Of a stretch of DNA of 64,000 bases, positions 19,640 to 28,899 are shown in pieces; position 1 is the stretch's first letter, and each line of letters begins with the position of its first letter. The stretch lies in the NCBI GenBank assembly GCA_963812945.1, contig CAWEXD010000008.1:1364001-1428000 (forward strand). The letters are read 5' to 3'. Source of the stretch: DASRDR01 sp963812945 [NCBI: uncultured Candidatus Rokubacteria bacterium]. GTDB lineage: Bacteria; Methylomirabilota; Methylomirabilia; Rokubacteriales. Position numbers and translations under genes: made by a program. The notes beneath the pieces were generated by a model, which worked only from the letters and a program-made list of their open reading frames with translations, was not told the DNA's origin and ran no database searches.

Positions 19640-20581
19640 GTGCAGCTCGAGACGCTCAAGCTCTTCTGCGACGTCGTGCGGCTCCGGAGCATCTCGCGGG
19701 GCGCGGCCCAGAGCGGGGTGACCCAGTCGGCGGCCAGCCAGGCGATCCAGCAGCTCGAGGCCGAGCTCGACGTCCAGCTCCTCGACCGGTCCCAGCGGCC
19801 GCTTCAGCCGTCGGCCGAGGGGCGGGGCTTCTACGAGGCGTGCCGGACGCTCCTGGCGGGCTTCGAGCGGGCGCGGGCCGATCTCGCCGCGTCGCGCCAG
19901 CGGGTGGAGGGCACCGTGCGCGTGGCGGCGATCTACTCGGTGGGCCTCCACGACATGAGCCGGCACATGCAGCCCTTCATGGCCATGCACCCCAACGCCC
20001 GCGTGCTCCTCGAGTGCCTTCATCCCCACAAGGTGGTCGAGGCGGTCCTCGGCGACGGGGCCGACCTGGGGATCCTCTCGTACCCCCCGTCCAGCCGGGC
20101 GCTCAGCGTGCTCCCGCTCCGCGAGGAGCCGATGGTGCTCGTCCTCCACCCGACCCACCGGCTGGCCCGCCGGCGGATCGTGGCCCCGGCCGACCTCCAG
20201 GGGGAACGCTTCGTCGCCTTCGACCACGACCTGGCCATTCGCCGGGCCATCGACCGGGTGCTGAGGCGGGCAGGGGTCCGGGTCGAGGTGGTGATGGAGT
20301 TCGACAACATCGAGACCATCAAGCAGGCGATCGCGATCGCCGCGGGGGTGAGCATCCTCCCGCGCCGGGCCGTGGCCATGGAGGTGGGGAACCGGATGCT
20401 CAGCGCGGTCCCGCTCGCGATCGGCGGGCTGGTGCGGCCGGTCGCGATCATCCACCGGAAGGGGCGGCGCCTGGCGCCCGCCGTGGCGCGCTTCATCGAC
20501 GTCCTCCGGAAGGCCGGCGACGGCCCGGACGGCGCCTTGACCGGGCCCCGCGCGGGAACTGCCAGGACCGATCGCGCCTGA
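19640..20581 (+). CDS. LysR-family transcriptional regulator
   Basis: A 313-residue LTTR. The winged helix-turn-helix covers about 1-60 ([35 protein letters not shown] pattern) and the periplasmic-binding-like effector domain follows from about 90. It is transcribed away from gltB across a 160-base gap containing a T-N11-A dyad, so gltBD is the likeliest target, together with its own promoter; korAB downstream is another candidate. The effector cannot be read from sequence; 2-oxoglutarate or glutamine would suit the neighbours but this is a guess. Start is GTG with no usable ATG. Confidence 0.88.
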   Translation: MQLETLKLFCDVVRLRSISRGAAQSGVTQSAASQAIQQLEAELDVQLLDRSQRPLQPSAEGRGFYEACRTLLAGFERARADLAASRQRVEGTVRVAAIYSVGLHDMSRHMQPFMAMHPNARVLLECLHPHKVVEAVLGDGADLGILSYPPSSRALSVLPLREEPMVLVLHPTHRLARRRIVAPADLQGERFVAFDHDLAIRRAIDRVLRRAGVRVEVVMEFDNIETIKQAIAIAAGVSILPRRAVAMEVGNRMLSAVPLAIGGLVRPVAIIHRKGRRLAPAVARFIDVLRKAGDGPDGALTGPRAGTARTDRA

Positions 20582-20670
20582 CCCCGCCGCCGAGCGGGGG
20601 CGCCCACCGGCGGTCCCGGGACCGCGGGCCCCGTCGAGCGGCGGACGCCCCCCGTGGACAGGTCTTAACC

Positions 20671-20699
20671 TTGCGGTCCCTAGGGGGTTTGGGTACCAT
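20671..20699 (+). promoter_or_regulatory. candidate promoter of korAB
   Basis: TTGCGG (20671-20676), 17-base spacer, TACCAT (20694-20699). It lies about 106 bases before korA, which in contrast to the leaderless genes here has a clear AAGGAG ribosome site about a dozen bases before its ATG. Confidence 0.4.
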
Positions 20700-20805
20700 G
20701 TGGCCCGTGTGCTCACGACCGGGTGATGCCTGTCCCCGGGGTGCCCGCCGGCCACCGTGTTGGCCCGCTCGAGAGCTTCACCAAAGGTAAGGAGACAAAG
20801 GCTCC

Positions 20806-22677
20806 ATGAGCCAGCCCACGGCCACCGCGCCGGCCCCTGTCAAGCCCAGGCGCATCCTGGACCGCGCCGTCGTGCGGTTCGCAGGGGACTCCGGCGACGG
20901 CATGCAGCTGACCGGCGAGCAGTTCACCAGCGAGGCCGCCTGGGCCGGCAACGACATCGCCACCCTGCCGAACTTCCCCGCCGAGATCCGCGCGCCCGCG
21001 GGAACGCTGTTCGGCGTCTCCAGCTTCCAGCTCCAGTTCGGCAGCCGCCGGGTCTACACGCCGGGGGATCGGCTCGACTGCCTCGTGGCGATGAATCCGG
21101 CCGCGCTGAAGGTCCACCTGGCGGACCTCAAGGAGGGCGGGCTCCTCATTCTGAACACGAGCGCCTTCGAGAAGAAGAACCTCGACCGCGCCGGCTACGC
21201 GACGAACCCGCTGGAAGACGCGACGCTCGACGAGCGCTACCGCACCCACAAGATCGACATCACGCGCCTGACGATCGACGGCCTTACCGGCCTCCCGCTC
21301 AACGCGAAGGAGAAGGACCGCTGCAAGAACTTCTTCGCCCTCGGGCTCGTCTCGTGGATCTACACGCGGCCGATCGAGCCGACGCTCGACTGGATCAAGA
21401 AGCGCTTCACGAAGAGCGCGGACGTGGCCGAGGCGAACACGCGGGCGCTGAAGGCCGGCTACCACTTCGGCGAGACGGCCGAGATCTTCGCCGAGTGCTA
21501 CGGGGTCGAGCCGGCCGAGATGGCGCCAGGCGTCTACCGGAGCATGACCGGGAACCGGGCGCTTGCCTGGGGGATCCTGGCGGCCGCCCAGCGCACCGGG
21601 CTGCCGGTCGTCTACGGCGCCTATCCCATCACGCCGGCCAGCGACATCCTGCACGAGCTCTCGATGCACAAGCGGTTCCACGTGCGGACCTTCCAGGCGG
21701 AGGACGAGATCGCCGCGGTGGGGGCGATCATCGGCGCCGCGTTCGGCGGCGGGATCGGGCTCTGCGCGACCAGCGGCCCGGGCCTGGCGCTCAAGTCCGA
21801 GGGGATCGCGCTCGCGGTCATGGCCGAGCTGCCGATCGTGATCTTCGACGTCCAGCGGGGCGGGCCGTCCACCGGCCTCCCGACGAAGACGGAGCAGGCG
21901 GACCTCATGCAGGCGCTCTACGGGCGCAACAGCGAGTGCCCGGTGGTGGTCATCGCCCCGGCGACGCCGGGGGACTGCTTCTTCATCGCCTACGAGGCGA
22001 TCCGGCTCGCCATCAAGTACATGGTCCCGGTGATCGTGCTCTCGGACGGGTATCTGGCGAACGGCGCCGAGCCCTGGCTGATCCCCGACCCGAAGAACCT
22101 CCCGGACATCGACGTCCGCTTCCGCACCGACCCCGAGGGGTTCCAGCCCTACGCCCGCGAGGAGGCGACGCTCGCGCGGCCGTGGGTCCGGCCCGGGACG
22201 CCGGGACTCGAGCACCGGATCGGCGGGCTCGAGAAGCAGCACATCACCGGCAACGTGTCCTACGACCCCGACAACCACGACCTGATGGTGCGCCTCCGCG
22301 CGGAGAAGGTCCGGCGGGTGGCGCAGGAGATCCCGCCGACGACGATCAACGGCCCCGCCGGCGGCGACCTCCTGGTCGTGGGCTGGGGCGGGACGTACGG
22401 CGCCATCACGGCCGCCGTCGAGGAGGCCCAGGCGGCCGGCAAGTCCGTCGCCAGCATCCACCTCCGGCACCTCAGCCCGCTCCCGCCCGATCTCGGCCAG
22501 ATCCTCCGCCAGTACCGGCGGGTGCTGGTGCCCGAGATCAACAGCGGGCAGCTCGTGCGGGTGCTGCGGGCGGAGTACCTGGTGGACGCCGTCGGCTTCA
22601 ACCGCGTCCGGGGCGTGCCGCTGGCCACCCAGGAGCTCCTGGACACGATCAACCAACTGGTCGAGGGAAACCGATGA
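20806..22677 (+). CDS. korA: 2-oxoacid:ferredoxin oxidoreductase, gamma-alpha subunit (probably 2-oxoglutarate)
   Basis: A 623-residue fused gamma-alpha subunit. The N-terminal ~190 residues are the gamma domain (RFAGDSGDGMQLTGEQF), then the alpha pyrimidine-binding domain with YPITPASDILHEL and FQAEDEIAAVGAIIGAAFGG. With KorB it forms the thiamine-dependent enzyme that converts 2-oxoglutarate plus CoA to succinyl-CoA and reduced ferredoxin, or runs in reverse in the reductive TCA cycle. Substrate assignment follows from the two-gene KorAB layout and overall pattern; pyruvate or other 2-oxoacids are not excluded. It is followed 28 bases later by korB. Confidence 0.88.
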   Translation: MSQPTATAPAPVKPRRILDRAVVRFAGDSGDGMQLTGEQFTSEAAWAGNDIATLPNFPAEIRAPAGTLFGVSSFQLQFGSRRVYTPGDRLDCLVAMNPAALKVHLADLKEGGLLILNTSAFEKKNLDRAGYATNPLEDATLDERYRTHKIDITRLTIDGLTGLPLNAKEKDRCKNFFALGLVSWIYTRPIEPTLDWIKKRFTKSADVAEANTRALKAGYHFGETAEIFAECYGVEPAEMAPGVYRSMTGNRALAWGILAAAQRTGLPVVYGAYPITPASDILHELSMHKRFHVRTFQAEDEIAAVGAIIGAAFGGGIGLCATSGPGLALKSEGIALAVMAELPIVIFDVQRGGPSTGLPTKTEQADLMQALYGRNSECPVVVIAPATPGDCFFIAYEAIRLAIKYMVPVIVLSDGYLANGAEPWLIPDPKNLPDIDVRFRTDPEGFQPYAREEATLARPWVRPGTPGLEHRIGGLEKQHITGNVSYDPDNHDLMVRLRAEKVRRVAQEIPPTTINGPAGGDLLVVGWGGTYGAITAAVEEAQAAGKSVASIHLRHLSPLPPDLGQILRQYRRVLVPEINSGQLVRVLRAEYLVDAVGFNRVRGVPLATQELLDTINQLVEGNR

Positions 22678-22705
22678 GCCCACAGGCCGCCCCGGGGGTA
22701 TCCCA

Positions 22706-23731
22706 GTGAGCACCCCGACGAACGCGCCGCAGGCGCCGCGCTACACGAAGAAGGACTTCGAGTCCGATCAGGACGTGCGCTGGTGCCCGGGGTGCGGGGA
22801 CTACGCGATCCTCTCCACGATCCAGAAGATGATGCCGGACCTGGGCGTCCCGCGGGAGGACGTCGTGTTCGTCTCGGGGATCGGCTGCTCGAGCCGGTTC
22901 CCCTACTACATGAACACCTACGGGTTCCACACGATCCACGGCCGGGCGCCGGCGATCGCGACCGGCCTCCGGCTCGCGCGGCCGGACCTCAAGGTGTTCG
23001 TCGTGACCGGGGACGGGGACGGCCTCTCCATCGGCGGCAACCACATGCTCCACGTCCTCCGGCGCAACGTGAACCTGACGATCCTCCTCTTCAACAACCG
23101 GATCTACGGGCTCACGAAGGGCCAGTACTCGCCGACGAGCGAGCTCGGGAAGGTGACGAAGTCGACGCCGCTCGGCTCGACCGACCGGCCCATCAACCCC
23201 TGCGCGTTCGCGCTGGGGGTCGGGGCCTCGTTCGTCGCCCGCACGGTGGACCGGAACATCGCGCACATGGAGGAGACCTTGAAGCGGGCGGCCGCCCACC
23301 GCGGCGCGGCGTTCGTCGAGATCCTCCAGAACTGCAACATCTACAACGATATGGCCTGGAACATCCTCTACGATCGCGAGTCGAAGGTCGAGCACGAGCT
23401 CCGGGTCGAGCACGGGAAGCCCCTCCTCTTCGGGCCCGCCGCCGCCCGGAAGGGCCTGGTCCTCGACGGGGTGAGGGCCCGGGTCGTCCCGGCCAGCGAG
23501 GTCCCGGTCGAGCGGCTGTGGGTCCACGACCAGGCCGACCTCGCCTCGGCCCTCGTCCTGGCGAGCCTCCAGACGCCCCAGTTCCCGATCCCGATCGGCG
23601 TCCTGGCCAAGGTCGAGGCGCCGATCTACGAGGACCTGATCGCCGATCAGGAGAAGCGGGCCGTGTCGGAGCGGGGTCCGGGTGACATCGCGCGGCTCTT
23701 GACGTCGGGCGACACCTGGACGATCCGCTGA
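22706..23731 (+). CDS. korB: 2-oxoacid:ferredoxin oxidoreductase, beta subunit
   Basis: A 341-residue beta subunit holding the thiamine diphosphate site and one 4Fe-4S cluster. Cluster cysteines appear in RWCPGCGDYAIL and GIGCSSRFPYY; the TPP/Mg motif is VTGDGDGLSIGGNHMLH with NNRIYGLTKGQ. The partner of KorA, with a GTG start after a short gap and no ferredoxin-like delta subunit in the operon, as in other KorAB enzymes. The C-terminal region beyond residue 290 is the usual variable tail. Confidence 0.9.
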   Translation: MSTPTNAPQAPRYTKKDFESDQDVRWCPGCGDYAILSTIQKMMPDLGVPREDVVFVSGIGCSSRFPYYMNTYGFHTIHGRAPAIATGLRLARPDLKVFVVTGDGDGLSIGGNHMLHVLRRNVNLTILLFNNRIYGLTKGQYSPTSELGKVTKSTPLGSTDRPINPCAFALGVGASFVARTVDRNIAHMEETLKRAAAHRGAAFVEILQNCNIYNDMAWNILYDRESKVEHELRVEHGKPLLFGPAAARKGLVLDGVRARVVPASEVPVERLWVHDQADLASALVLASLQTPQFPIPIGVLAKVEAPIYEDLIADQEKRAVSERGPGDIARLLTSGDTWTIR

Positions 23732-23834
23732 GCGACTCGATCGCGATCCCGCCGGCGCGCCGGAGCCGCCCGGAGCGTCGGCGAGCCCTCCGGCCGGACG
23801 CCGCCCGACCGAGTCTGCCCCCGCGAGCCTGACC

Positions 23835-25277
23835 ATGGACCGCCGTCTCCTGGACGCGCTCCGCGAGATCGTGGGCCCCGACGGCCTCGTGACCGCGGCC
23901 GACCAGCGCCTGGTCTACGAGTCCGACATGCTCGTCTACTACCGCGGCATGCCGGACCTGGTCGCCCTCCCGCGATCGACCGCCGAGGTCGTGGCCGTCG
24001 TCCGGCGGTGTCTCGAGGCCGGCGTGCCGATCGTCGCGCGGGGATCAGGCACCGGCCTCATCGGCGGCGCGACAGCGCCGAACGGCGGCGTGATGATCGG
24101 GGTCAACCGCCTGGACCGCATCCTGGAGGTGGACCTCCGGAACCGCTACGCGGTCGTCGAGCCCGGCGTGATCAATCTCGACCTGACGCGCCGGGTGCAG
24201 GACCAGGGCTACTTCTTCGCCCCCGACCCCTCGAGCCAGATGGTCTCCTCGATCGGGGGGAACGCCGCGACCAACGCCGGGGGGCCGCACGCGCTCAAGT
24301 ACGGGAACGTGGCGCATCACGTCCTCGGTCTCGAGGTGGTGACGGGCACCGGCGAGGTGCTGACCCTCGGCGGCCCGGTCGCCGAGCGCCCCGGGTACGA
24401 CCTGGCGGGCGTCGTCGTGGGCTCCGAAGGCACGCTCGGGATCGTGACCAAGGTGGTGGTGAAGCTGACGCGCGACGCCGAGGCCGTCAGGACGGCGCTC
24501 GCCACCTTCGACTCGATCGAGGTCGCCTCGGCCGCCGTCTCCGCGATCATCGCCGAGGGCATCGTCCCCGCGGCGCTCGAGGCGATGGACGAGCCGATCA
24601 TCCGGGCGGTCGAGGCGGGCGTCCACGCCGGGTACCCGACCGAGGCCAAGGCCGTGCTCCTGATCGAGCTCGACGGGCCGGCCGCCGAGGTCGAGGCGGA
24701 GGCGGTGGCGGTGGCGCGGATCTGCCGCGACCAGGGGGCCCTGACGATGCGCATCGCTCGGGACGACGCCGAGCGTGCCCTCCTCTGGAAGGGGCGCAAG
24801 GAGGCCGCCGGGGCCGTGGGGCGGATCACCCACAACTACGTCCTCCAGGACGCCGTGGTGCCGCGCTCGAAGCTGCCGACGGTGATGGCGCAGATCCAGG
24901 CGATCGCCGCGCGTCACGGCCTGGTCGTCGCCAACGTGTTCCACGCGGGAGACGGGAACCTCCACCCCATGATCTGCTACGACGAGCGGGTTCCCGGCGA
25001 GTTCGCCCGGGCGCTCGAGGCGAACGAGGAGATCCTCCACGCGTGCATCGATCTCGGCGGCACGGTGACCGGCGAGCACGGCGTCGGCCTCGACAAGGCC
25101 GAGAAGCTCGCCCTCCTGTTCAACCAGGACGACCTCGAGGTGATGCGCGCGGTCCGCCGCGTCTTCGACCCGCGCGGGCTCATGAACCCCGCCAAGGTGC
25201 TCCCGTCCGGGCAGCACGCCTGCCAGCCCGTGTCGTCCGGCGCGGGCCGGCCCGTCCCGGAGGGGATGTGGGTCTGA
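23835..25277 (+). CDS. glcD: glycolate oxidase subunit GlcD (FAD-linked)
   Basis: A 480-residue FAD oxidase of the GlcD/D-lactate dehydrogenase group. The PCMH-type FAD domain spans about 38-220 (VARGSGTGLIGGA, PDPSSQMVSSIGGNAATNAGG, VVGSEGTLGIVTK) and the C-terminal oxidase domain ends with HAGDGNLHP and GEHGVGLDK. With GlcE and GlcF directly downstream it makes the membrane-associated enzyme oxidising glycolate to glyoxylate. D-lactate or another 2-hydroxyacid is an alternative substrate. The extra ~25 residues after the conserved end are unremarkable. Confidence 0.9.
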   Translation: MDRRLLDALREIVGPDGLVTAADQRLVYESDMLVYYRGMPDLVALPRSTAEVVAVVRRCLEAGVPIVARGSGTGLIGGATAPNGGVMIGVNRLDRILEVDLRNRYAVVEPGVINLDLTRRVQDQGYFFAPDPSSQMVSSIGGNAATNAGGPHALKYGNVAHHVLGLEVVTGTGEVLTLGGPVAERPGYDLAGVVVGSEGTLGIVTKVVVKLTRDAEAVRTALATFDSIEVASAAVSAIIAEGIVPAALEAMDEPIIRAVEAGVHAGYPTEAKAVLLIELDGPAAEVEAEAVAVARICRDQGALTMRIARDDAERALLWKGRKEAAGAVGRITHNYVLQDAVVPRSKLPTVMAQIQAIAARHGLVVANVFHAGDGNLHPMICYDERVPGEFARALEANEEILHACIDLGGTVTGEHGVGLDKAEKLALLFNQDDLEVMRAVRRVFDPRGLMNPAKVLPSGQHACQPVSSGAGRPVPEGMWV

Positions 25278-25308
25278 GCCCGCGGGCCGCCACCGGCCGG
25301 CCAGCCTC

Positions 25309-26622
25309 GTGAGCGAGACGGACCTCGGCCCGGCCCTCGCGGAGGCGGTGGCGCCCGGGACCTGTCTCTCGGGCGACCGCGCCGCCGCGTACGTGGTGGA
25401 CGGACTCCCGCCGCGGTTCGTCGCGGCGCCGACGACCGTGGAGGGCGTGAGCCGCGTCCTGGCGCTCGCCAGCGCCCACGGGCTCGCGGTCGTCCCGGCC
25501 GGGGGCGGGGCGCGCCTCGGGTGGGGCGCGCCGCCGCGCCGGCTGGACGTCGTCCTCTCGCTCGCCCGGCTGGACCGCGTCCTGGCGCACGAGCCGGCCG
25601 ATCTGACGCTGTCGGCCGAGTGCGGGGTGACCCTCGACGCGCTCGACAGCGTCCTCCGCCCGTTCCGCCAGTTCGTCCCGCTCGACCCGGCGCGCCCGCG
25701 GGCGTCGACGATCGGCGGCCTGATCGCGACGGGCGCCGCCGGGCCCTACCGGGCTCGATACGGCACGATGCGAGATCTTCTGGTGGGGCTCACCGTCGTG
25801 CGGGCCGACGGAACCGTCGTCAAGGGCGGCGGCCGCGTCGTCAAGAACGTGAGCGGCTACGACATCCCGAAGCTCCACGTGGGCGCCTACGGCACGCTCG
25901 GCATCGTCGTGGAGGCGCACCTCCGGCTCCATCCGAGGCCGGCCGAGGAGCGCAGCTGGGTACTCGGGTTCGCGAGCGCCGAGGGGGCCCTCGAGGCGGC
26001 GCTGGACGTCCGGGACACTCCGATCGCGCTCAGCCGATGCCAGCTCCTGCTCGGCGGATCGCTCCGCGCGCTGGGGGAGACCACCCCGTACGGCGCCGCG
26101 CTGGCCGTGACCATCGGCAGCGTGCCCGAGGCCGTCCGCGCGCAAGGCGCGCGGGTCGCCGAGATCTGTGGCCGGCGGGGCAGCGCGGTGATCGAGGTGC
26201 CGGCCGCCGACGCCTGGTGGGAGCGGGTCGCGGACCTCACGTGGGTCGAGGACGGGGCGACGAGCCTCTCGGTGCGCATCGGCACCCGGCCGACCGACGT
26301 CGTCAAGGCGTTCCGCCTGGTCGAGGCCGCGTGGCCAGGCGACGAGGGGCTCCGGGCGACGGCCGACGTGGCGAGCGGCGTGCTCCGCGCCGCTCTCACG
26401 CCCGTCGAGGCGCGACGGGCGCCCGAGATCGTCGCGCGCGCCCGGAGCGCCCTCGCGGCGCTCGACGGGACGTGCGTCGTCGAGCACGCGCCCCTGGCGG
26501 CCAAGGCCGGCCTCGACGTCTGGGGGGACGTGGGCCCGGCGCTCGAGCCCATGCGGCGTCTGAAGGCCGAGCTGGACCCGGCGGGCGTCCTCAACCCCGG
26601 CCGCTACGTGGGCGGCATCTAG
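25309..26622 (+). CDS. glcE: glycolate oxidase subunit GlcE (FAD-binding)
   Basis: A 437-residue second FAD-binding subunit. The GlcD-like FAD fold is recognisable (VVPAGGGARLGWGAPP, ASTIGGLIATGAAGPYRARYG, GGGRVVKNVSGYDIPKLHVGAYGTLGIV). It starts with GTG 31 bases after glcD and its stop codon abuts the GTG of glcF, indicating translational coupling. It is longer than E. coli GlcE (about 350), with the extra length in the C-terminal half. Acts with GlcD and GlcF as one electron-transfer enzyme. Confidence 0.88.
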   Translation: MSETDLGPALAEAVAPGTCLSGDRAAAYVVDGLPPRFVAAPTTVEGVSRVLALASAHGLAVVPAGGGARLGWGAPPRRLDVVLSLARLDRVLAHEPADLTLSAECGVTLDALDSVLRPFRQFVPLDPARPRASTIGGLIATGAAGPYRARYGTMRDLLVGLTVVRADGTVVKGGGRVVKNVSGYDIPKLHVGAYGTLGIVVEAHLRLHPRPAEERSWVLGFASAEGALEAALDVRDTPIALSRCQLLLGGSLRALGETTPYGAALAVTIGSVPEAVRAQGARVAEICGRRGSAVIEVPAADAWWERVADLTWVEDGATSLSVRIGTRPTDVVKAFRLVEAAWPGDEGLRATADVASGVLRAALTPVEARRAPEIVARARSALAALDGTCVVEHAPLAAKAGLDVWGDVGPALEPMRRLKAELDPAGVLNPGRYVGGI

Positions 26623-27954
26623 GTGTCGACCGTGGAGACCACCCTGCCGGGCACGGCCACGACGCATCCCCACTCTCACGGCGCATTCGACGCCAACGAG
26701 CCGCCCGACCTCGAGGGCATCCTCGACTGCGTACACTGCGGGATCTGCCTGCCCCAGTGCCCGACCTACCGGGTGCTGGGCCAGGAGATGGACTCGCCGC
26801 GAGGCCGCGTCTACCTGATGCGAGCCGCCACGGAGGGCCGCATCGGGCTCACCGAGAACTTCGTCCTCCACATGGATCGCTGCCTCGGGTGTCGTGCGTG
26901 CGAGACGGCGTGCCCGGCCGGCGTCCCGTTCGGCCGCCTCCTCGAGGAGACGCGCGGGCAGATCGAGCGCCACGTGCCGCGCCCCCTCGGACGTCGGCTC
27001 CTGGGCCGGCTGGCGCTGGGCGTGTTCCCCGAGCCGCGGCGGCTCGGCCAGCTGCTGACCCTGACGCGGCTCTACCAGCGGTCGGGACTCCAGGCCCTCG
27101 TCCGGGGGACGGGCCTCCTGGGAGCATTCCCGCGCCTGGCGGCGATGGAGCGGCTCCTGCCGGCGCTACCCTCCACGCCGGTGCCCCGGCTCCCGGCGGA
27201 GACGCTCCCGGAAGGCACGCCGCGCGGCACCGTCGCGCTCCTCGAGGGCTGCGTCCAGGCGCTCCTCTTTCCGGGGGTCAACCGTGCGACGGTCGCGCTC
27301 CTCGCTCGGGCCGGCTATCGCGTCGTGGTGCCCAAGGGACAGGGGTGCTGCGGGGCGCTGCATCTGCACTGGGGCGATCGGGCAGGGGGCCGCGAGCGTG
27401 CGCGGCAGAACCTGGGGGCCTTCGCGGATGCCGACTGGATCGTCACGAACGCGGCCGGCTGCGGGGCCGCGCTGCGTGATTACGGGCATCTCTTTCCCGA
27501 CGACCCGCGGGCGGCCGCCCTCGGGGGTCGCGTGCGCGACGTGACCGAGCTCCTGGCCCAGCATCTCCCGGAGCCGCGCCGGCCGCTCGACCTCAGCGTG
27601 ACGTACCACGAGCCCTGTCACCTGGCGCACGGCCAGCGCGTGCGCGAAGCGCCGCGCGCGGTCCTCCGCGCGATCCCGGGGCTCCGGCTGGTCGAGCTCG
27701 CCGAGTCGGACACGTGCTGCGGCTCCGCAGGCGTCTACAACCTCCTCGAGCCCGAGATCGCCGGACAGCTCCTCGCCCGGAAGCTCGACCGGATCGCCGC
27801 CACCGGCGCGGAGGTCGTCGCGTCCGGCAACCCGGGGTGCCTCCTGCAGCTCCGCCAGGGGCTCGCGGCGCGCGGCCTTGCGGTCCGGGCCTGCCATCCC
27901 GTCGAGCTCCTGGCGTGGTCGGTCGAGGGGCGCGACCCGGGAGAGACGGCCTGA
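26623..27954 (+). CDS. glcF: glycolate oxidase iron-sulfur subunit GlcF
   Basis: A 443-residue Fe-S subunit that takes electrons from the FAD subunits to the quinone pool. Two 4Fe-4S ferredoxin motifs are seen (CVHCGICLPQCP near 37-48 and CLGCRACETACP near 87-98), followed by two CCG domains (GCCGALHLHWGDRAG with AAGCG, and DTCCGSAGVYNLLEPE). The GTG start directly follows the glcE stop. The first ~25 residues hold a His-rich stretch (TATTHPHSHG) that is not part of the conserved core. Confidence 0.92.
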   Translation: MSTVETTLPGTATTHPHSHGAFDANEPPDLEGILDCVHCGICLPQCPTYRVLGQEMDSPRGRVYLMRAATEGRIGLTENFVLHMDRCLGCRACETACPAGVPFGRLLEETRGQIERHVPRPLGRRLLGRLALGVFPEPRRLGQLLTLTRLYQRSGLQALVRGTGLLGAFPRLAAMERLLPALPSTPVPRLPAETLPEGTPRGTVALLEGCVQALLFPGVNRATVALLARAGYRVVVPKGQGCCGALHLHWGDRAGGRERARQNLGAFADADWIVTNAAGCGAALRDYGHLFPDDPRAAALGGRVRDVTELLAQHLPEPRRPLDLSVTYHEPCHLAHGQRVREAPRAVLRAIPGLRLVELAESDTCCGSAGVYNLLEPEIAGQLLARKLDRIAATGAEVVASGNPGCLLQLRQGLAARGLAVRACHPVELLAWSVEGRDPGETA

Positions 27955-27979
27955 CGGCCCCTGACGACCCCTAACGACC

Positions 27980-28306
27980 ATGGAGCGGATCCGCCTCGCA
28001 GACCGTATCGCGTTCCAGGACGCCAAGATGGCCCGGCATCGTCTGGCCGGCACGCCGCGAGTCCACACCGACCTCTACTGCCTCCGTCCCGGTCAGGCCC
28101 AGGCGGCCCACGTCCACGCCGACCAGGACAAGCTCTACGTCGGGATCGAGGGGAGGGCGCGGATTCGTGTCGGACCGGAGGTCGACTGGCTCGAGCCGGG
28201 TATGCTGGTGGTGGCGCCGGCGGGCGCCGAGCACGGGCTGGAGAACCCTACGGCGGAGCCGTGCGTCGTCCTCGTCGTCGTGGTGCCGCCGCCCCCTCAC
28301 GCGTGA
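27980..28306 (+). CDS. small cupin-domain protein
   Basis: A 108-residue single cupin barrel. Motif 1 is visible as HVHADQDKLYVGIEGRARIRVG with metal-ligand candidates His, His and a downstream acidic residue; motif 2 is less regular (PAGAEHGLENP, with His). The family covers isomerases, dioxygenases and sensors, so no substrate can be named. It follows glcF by 25 bases and may be the last gene of that operon. Composition and length are ordinary for stand-alone cupins. Confidence 0.72.
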   Translation: MERIRLADRIAFQDAKMARHRLAGTPRVHTDLYCLRPGQAQAAHVHADQDKLYVGIEGRARIRVGPEVDWLEPGMLVVAPAGAEHGLENPTAEPCVVLVVVVPPPPHA

Positions 28307-28467
28307 GGGGATGGCGATCCGTGTGTGGTGAGACGACGGGTTCAAGTGATCGAGCAGGGAGAGAAAGCTAACATGGTGTGGCAGCACGTCCGGATGGACC
28401 AGGGATCTCGGCGCCTGCACGGCCGTGTCACGACCATGGGCGGAGCCTAGAGGAGCCGTCGAGGCGC

Positions 28468-28899
28468 ATGTCGGACGAGCCCAGGCAGTATTTCACGGTG
28501 CGGGCCGTCGAGGCGCTGATCCCCCGGCTCGAGGCGCTGATGGGCCGGATCATGGACGCCCATGCCCAGGCGGCCCGCCTGCGAACCGCGCTCGAGACCG
28601 CCCAGCGGGAGGTCGTCCTGGCCGGCGGCATGCGGCTCCGGGCGGAGTGGTGGCGCGTCCGGCGAGCCGGCATCGCCAAGGCCACCCGCGAGCTCCGCGG
28701 CGGGCTCGGGGACATCCTCGCCACCGGGGGCGTGCCCAAGGACCTCGAGCTCGGCCTCGTCGACTTCCTGGGCCTCGTGGACGGGCGCGAGGTCAATCTC
28801 TGCTGGCGCTACGGCGAGAAACGAATCCGATTCTGGCACGGGCTCGATGAGGGCTTCGGCGGCCGGAAGGCCATTCCGGAGAGCGAGATGGAGGAATGA
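28468..28899 (+). CDS. DUF2203 family protein
   Basis: A 143-residue protein matching DUF2203: N-terminal FTVRAVEALIPRLEALM with a long helix, then GLVDFLGLVDGREVNLCWRYGEKRIRFWHGLDEGF near the C-terminus. The family has no established function. The ATG at 28468 removes an upstream extension of the same frame that starts in the intergenic region and lacks conservation. Its stop overlaps the start of the first MetE-like gene (ATGATGG junction), so the two are translationally coupled; this coupling is the only hint about its role. Confidence 0.75.
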   Translation: MSDEPRQYFTVRAVEALIPRLEALMGRIMDAHAQAARLRTALETAQREVVLAGGMRLRAEWWRVRRAGIAKATRELRGGLGDILATGGVPKDLELGLVDFLGLVDGREVNLCWRYGEKRIRFWHGLDEGFGGRKAIPESEMEE

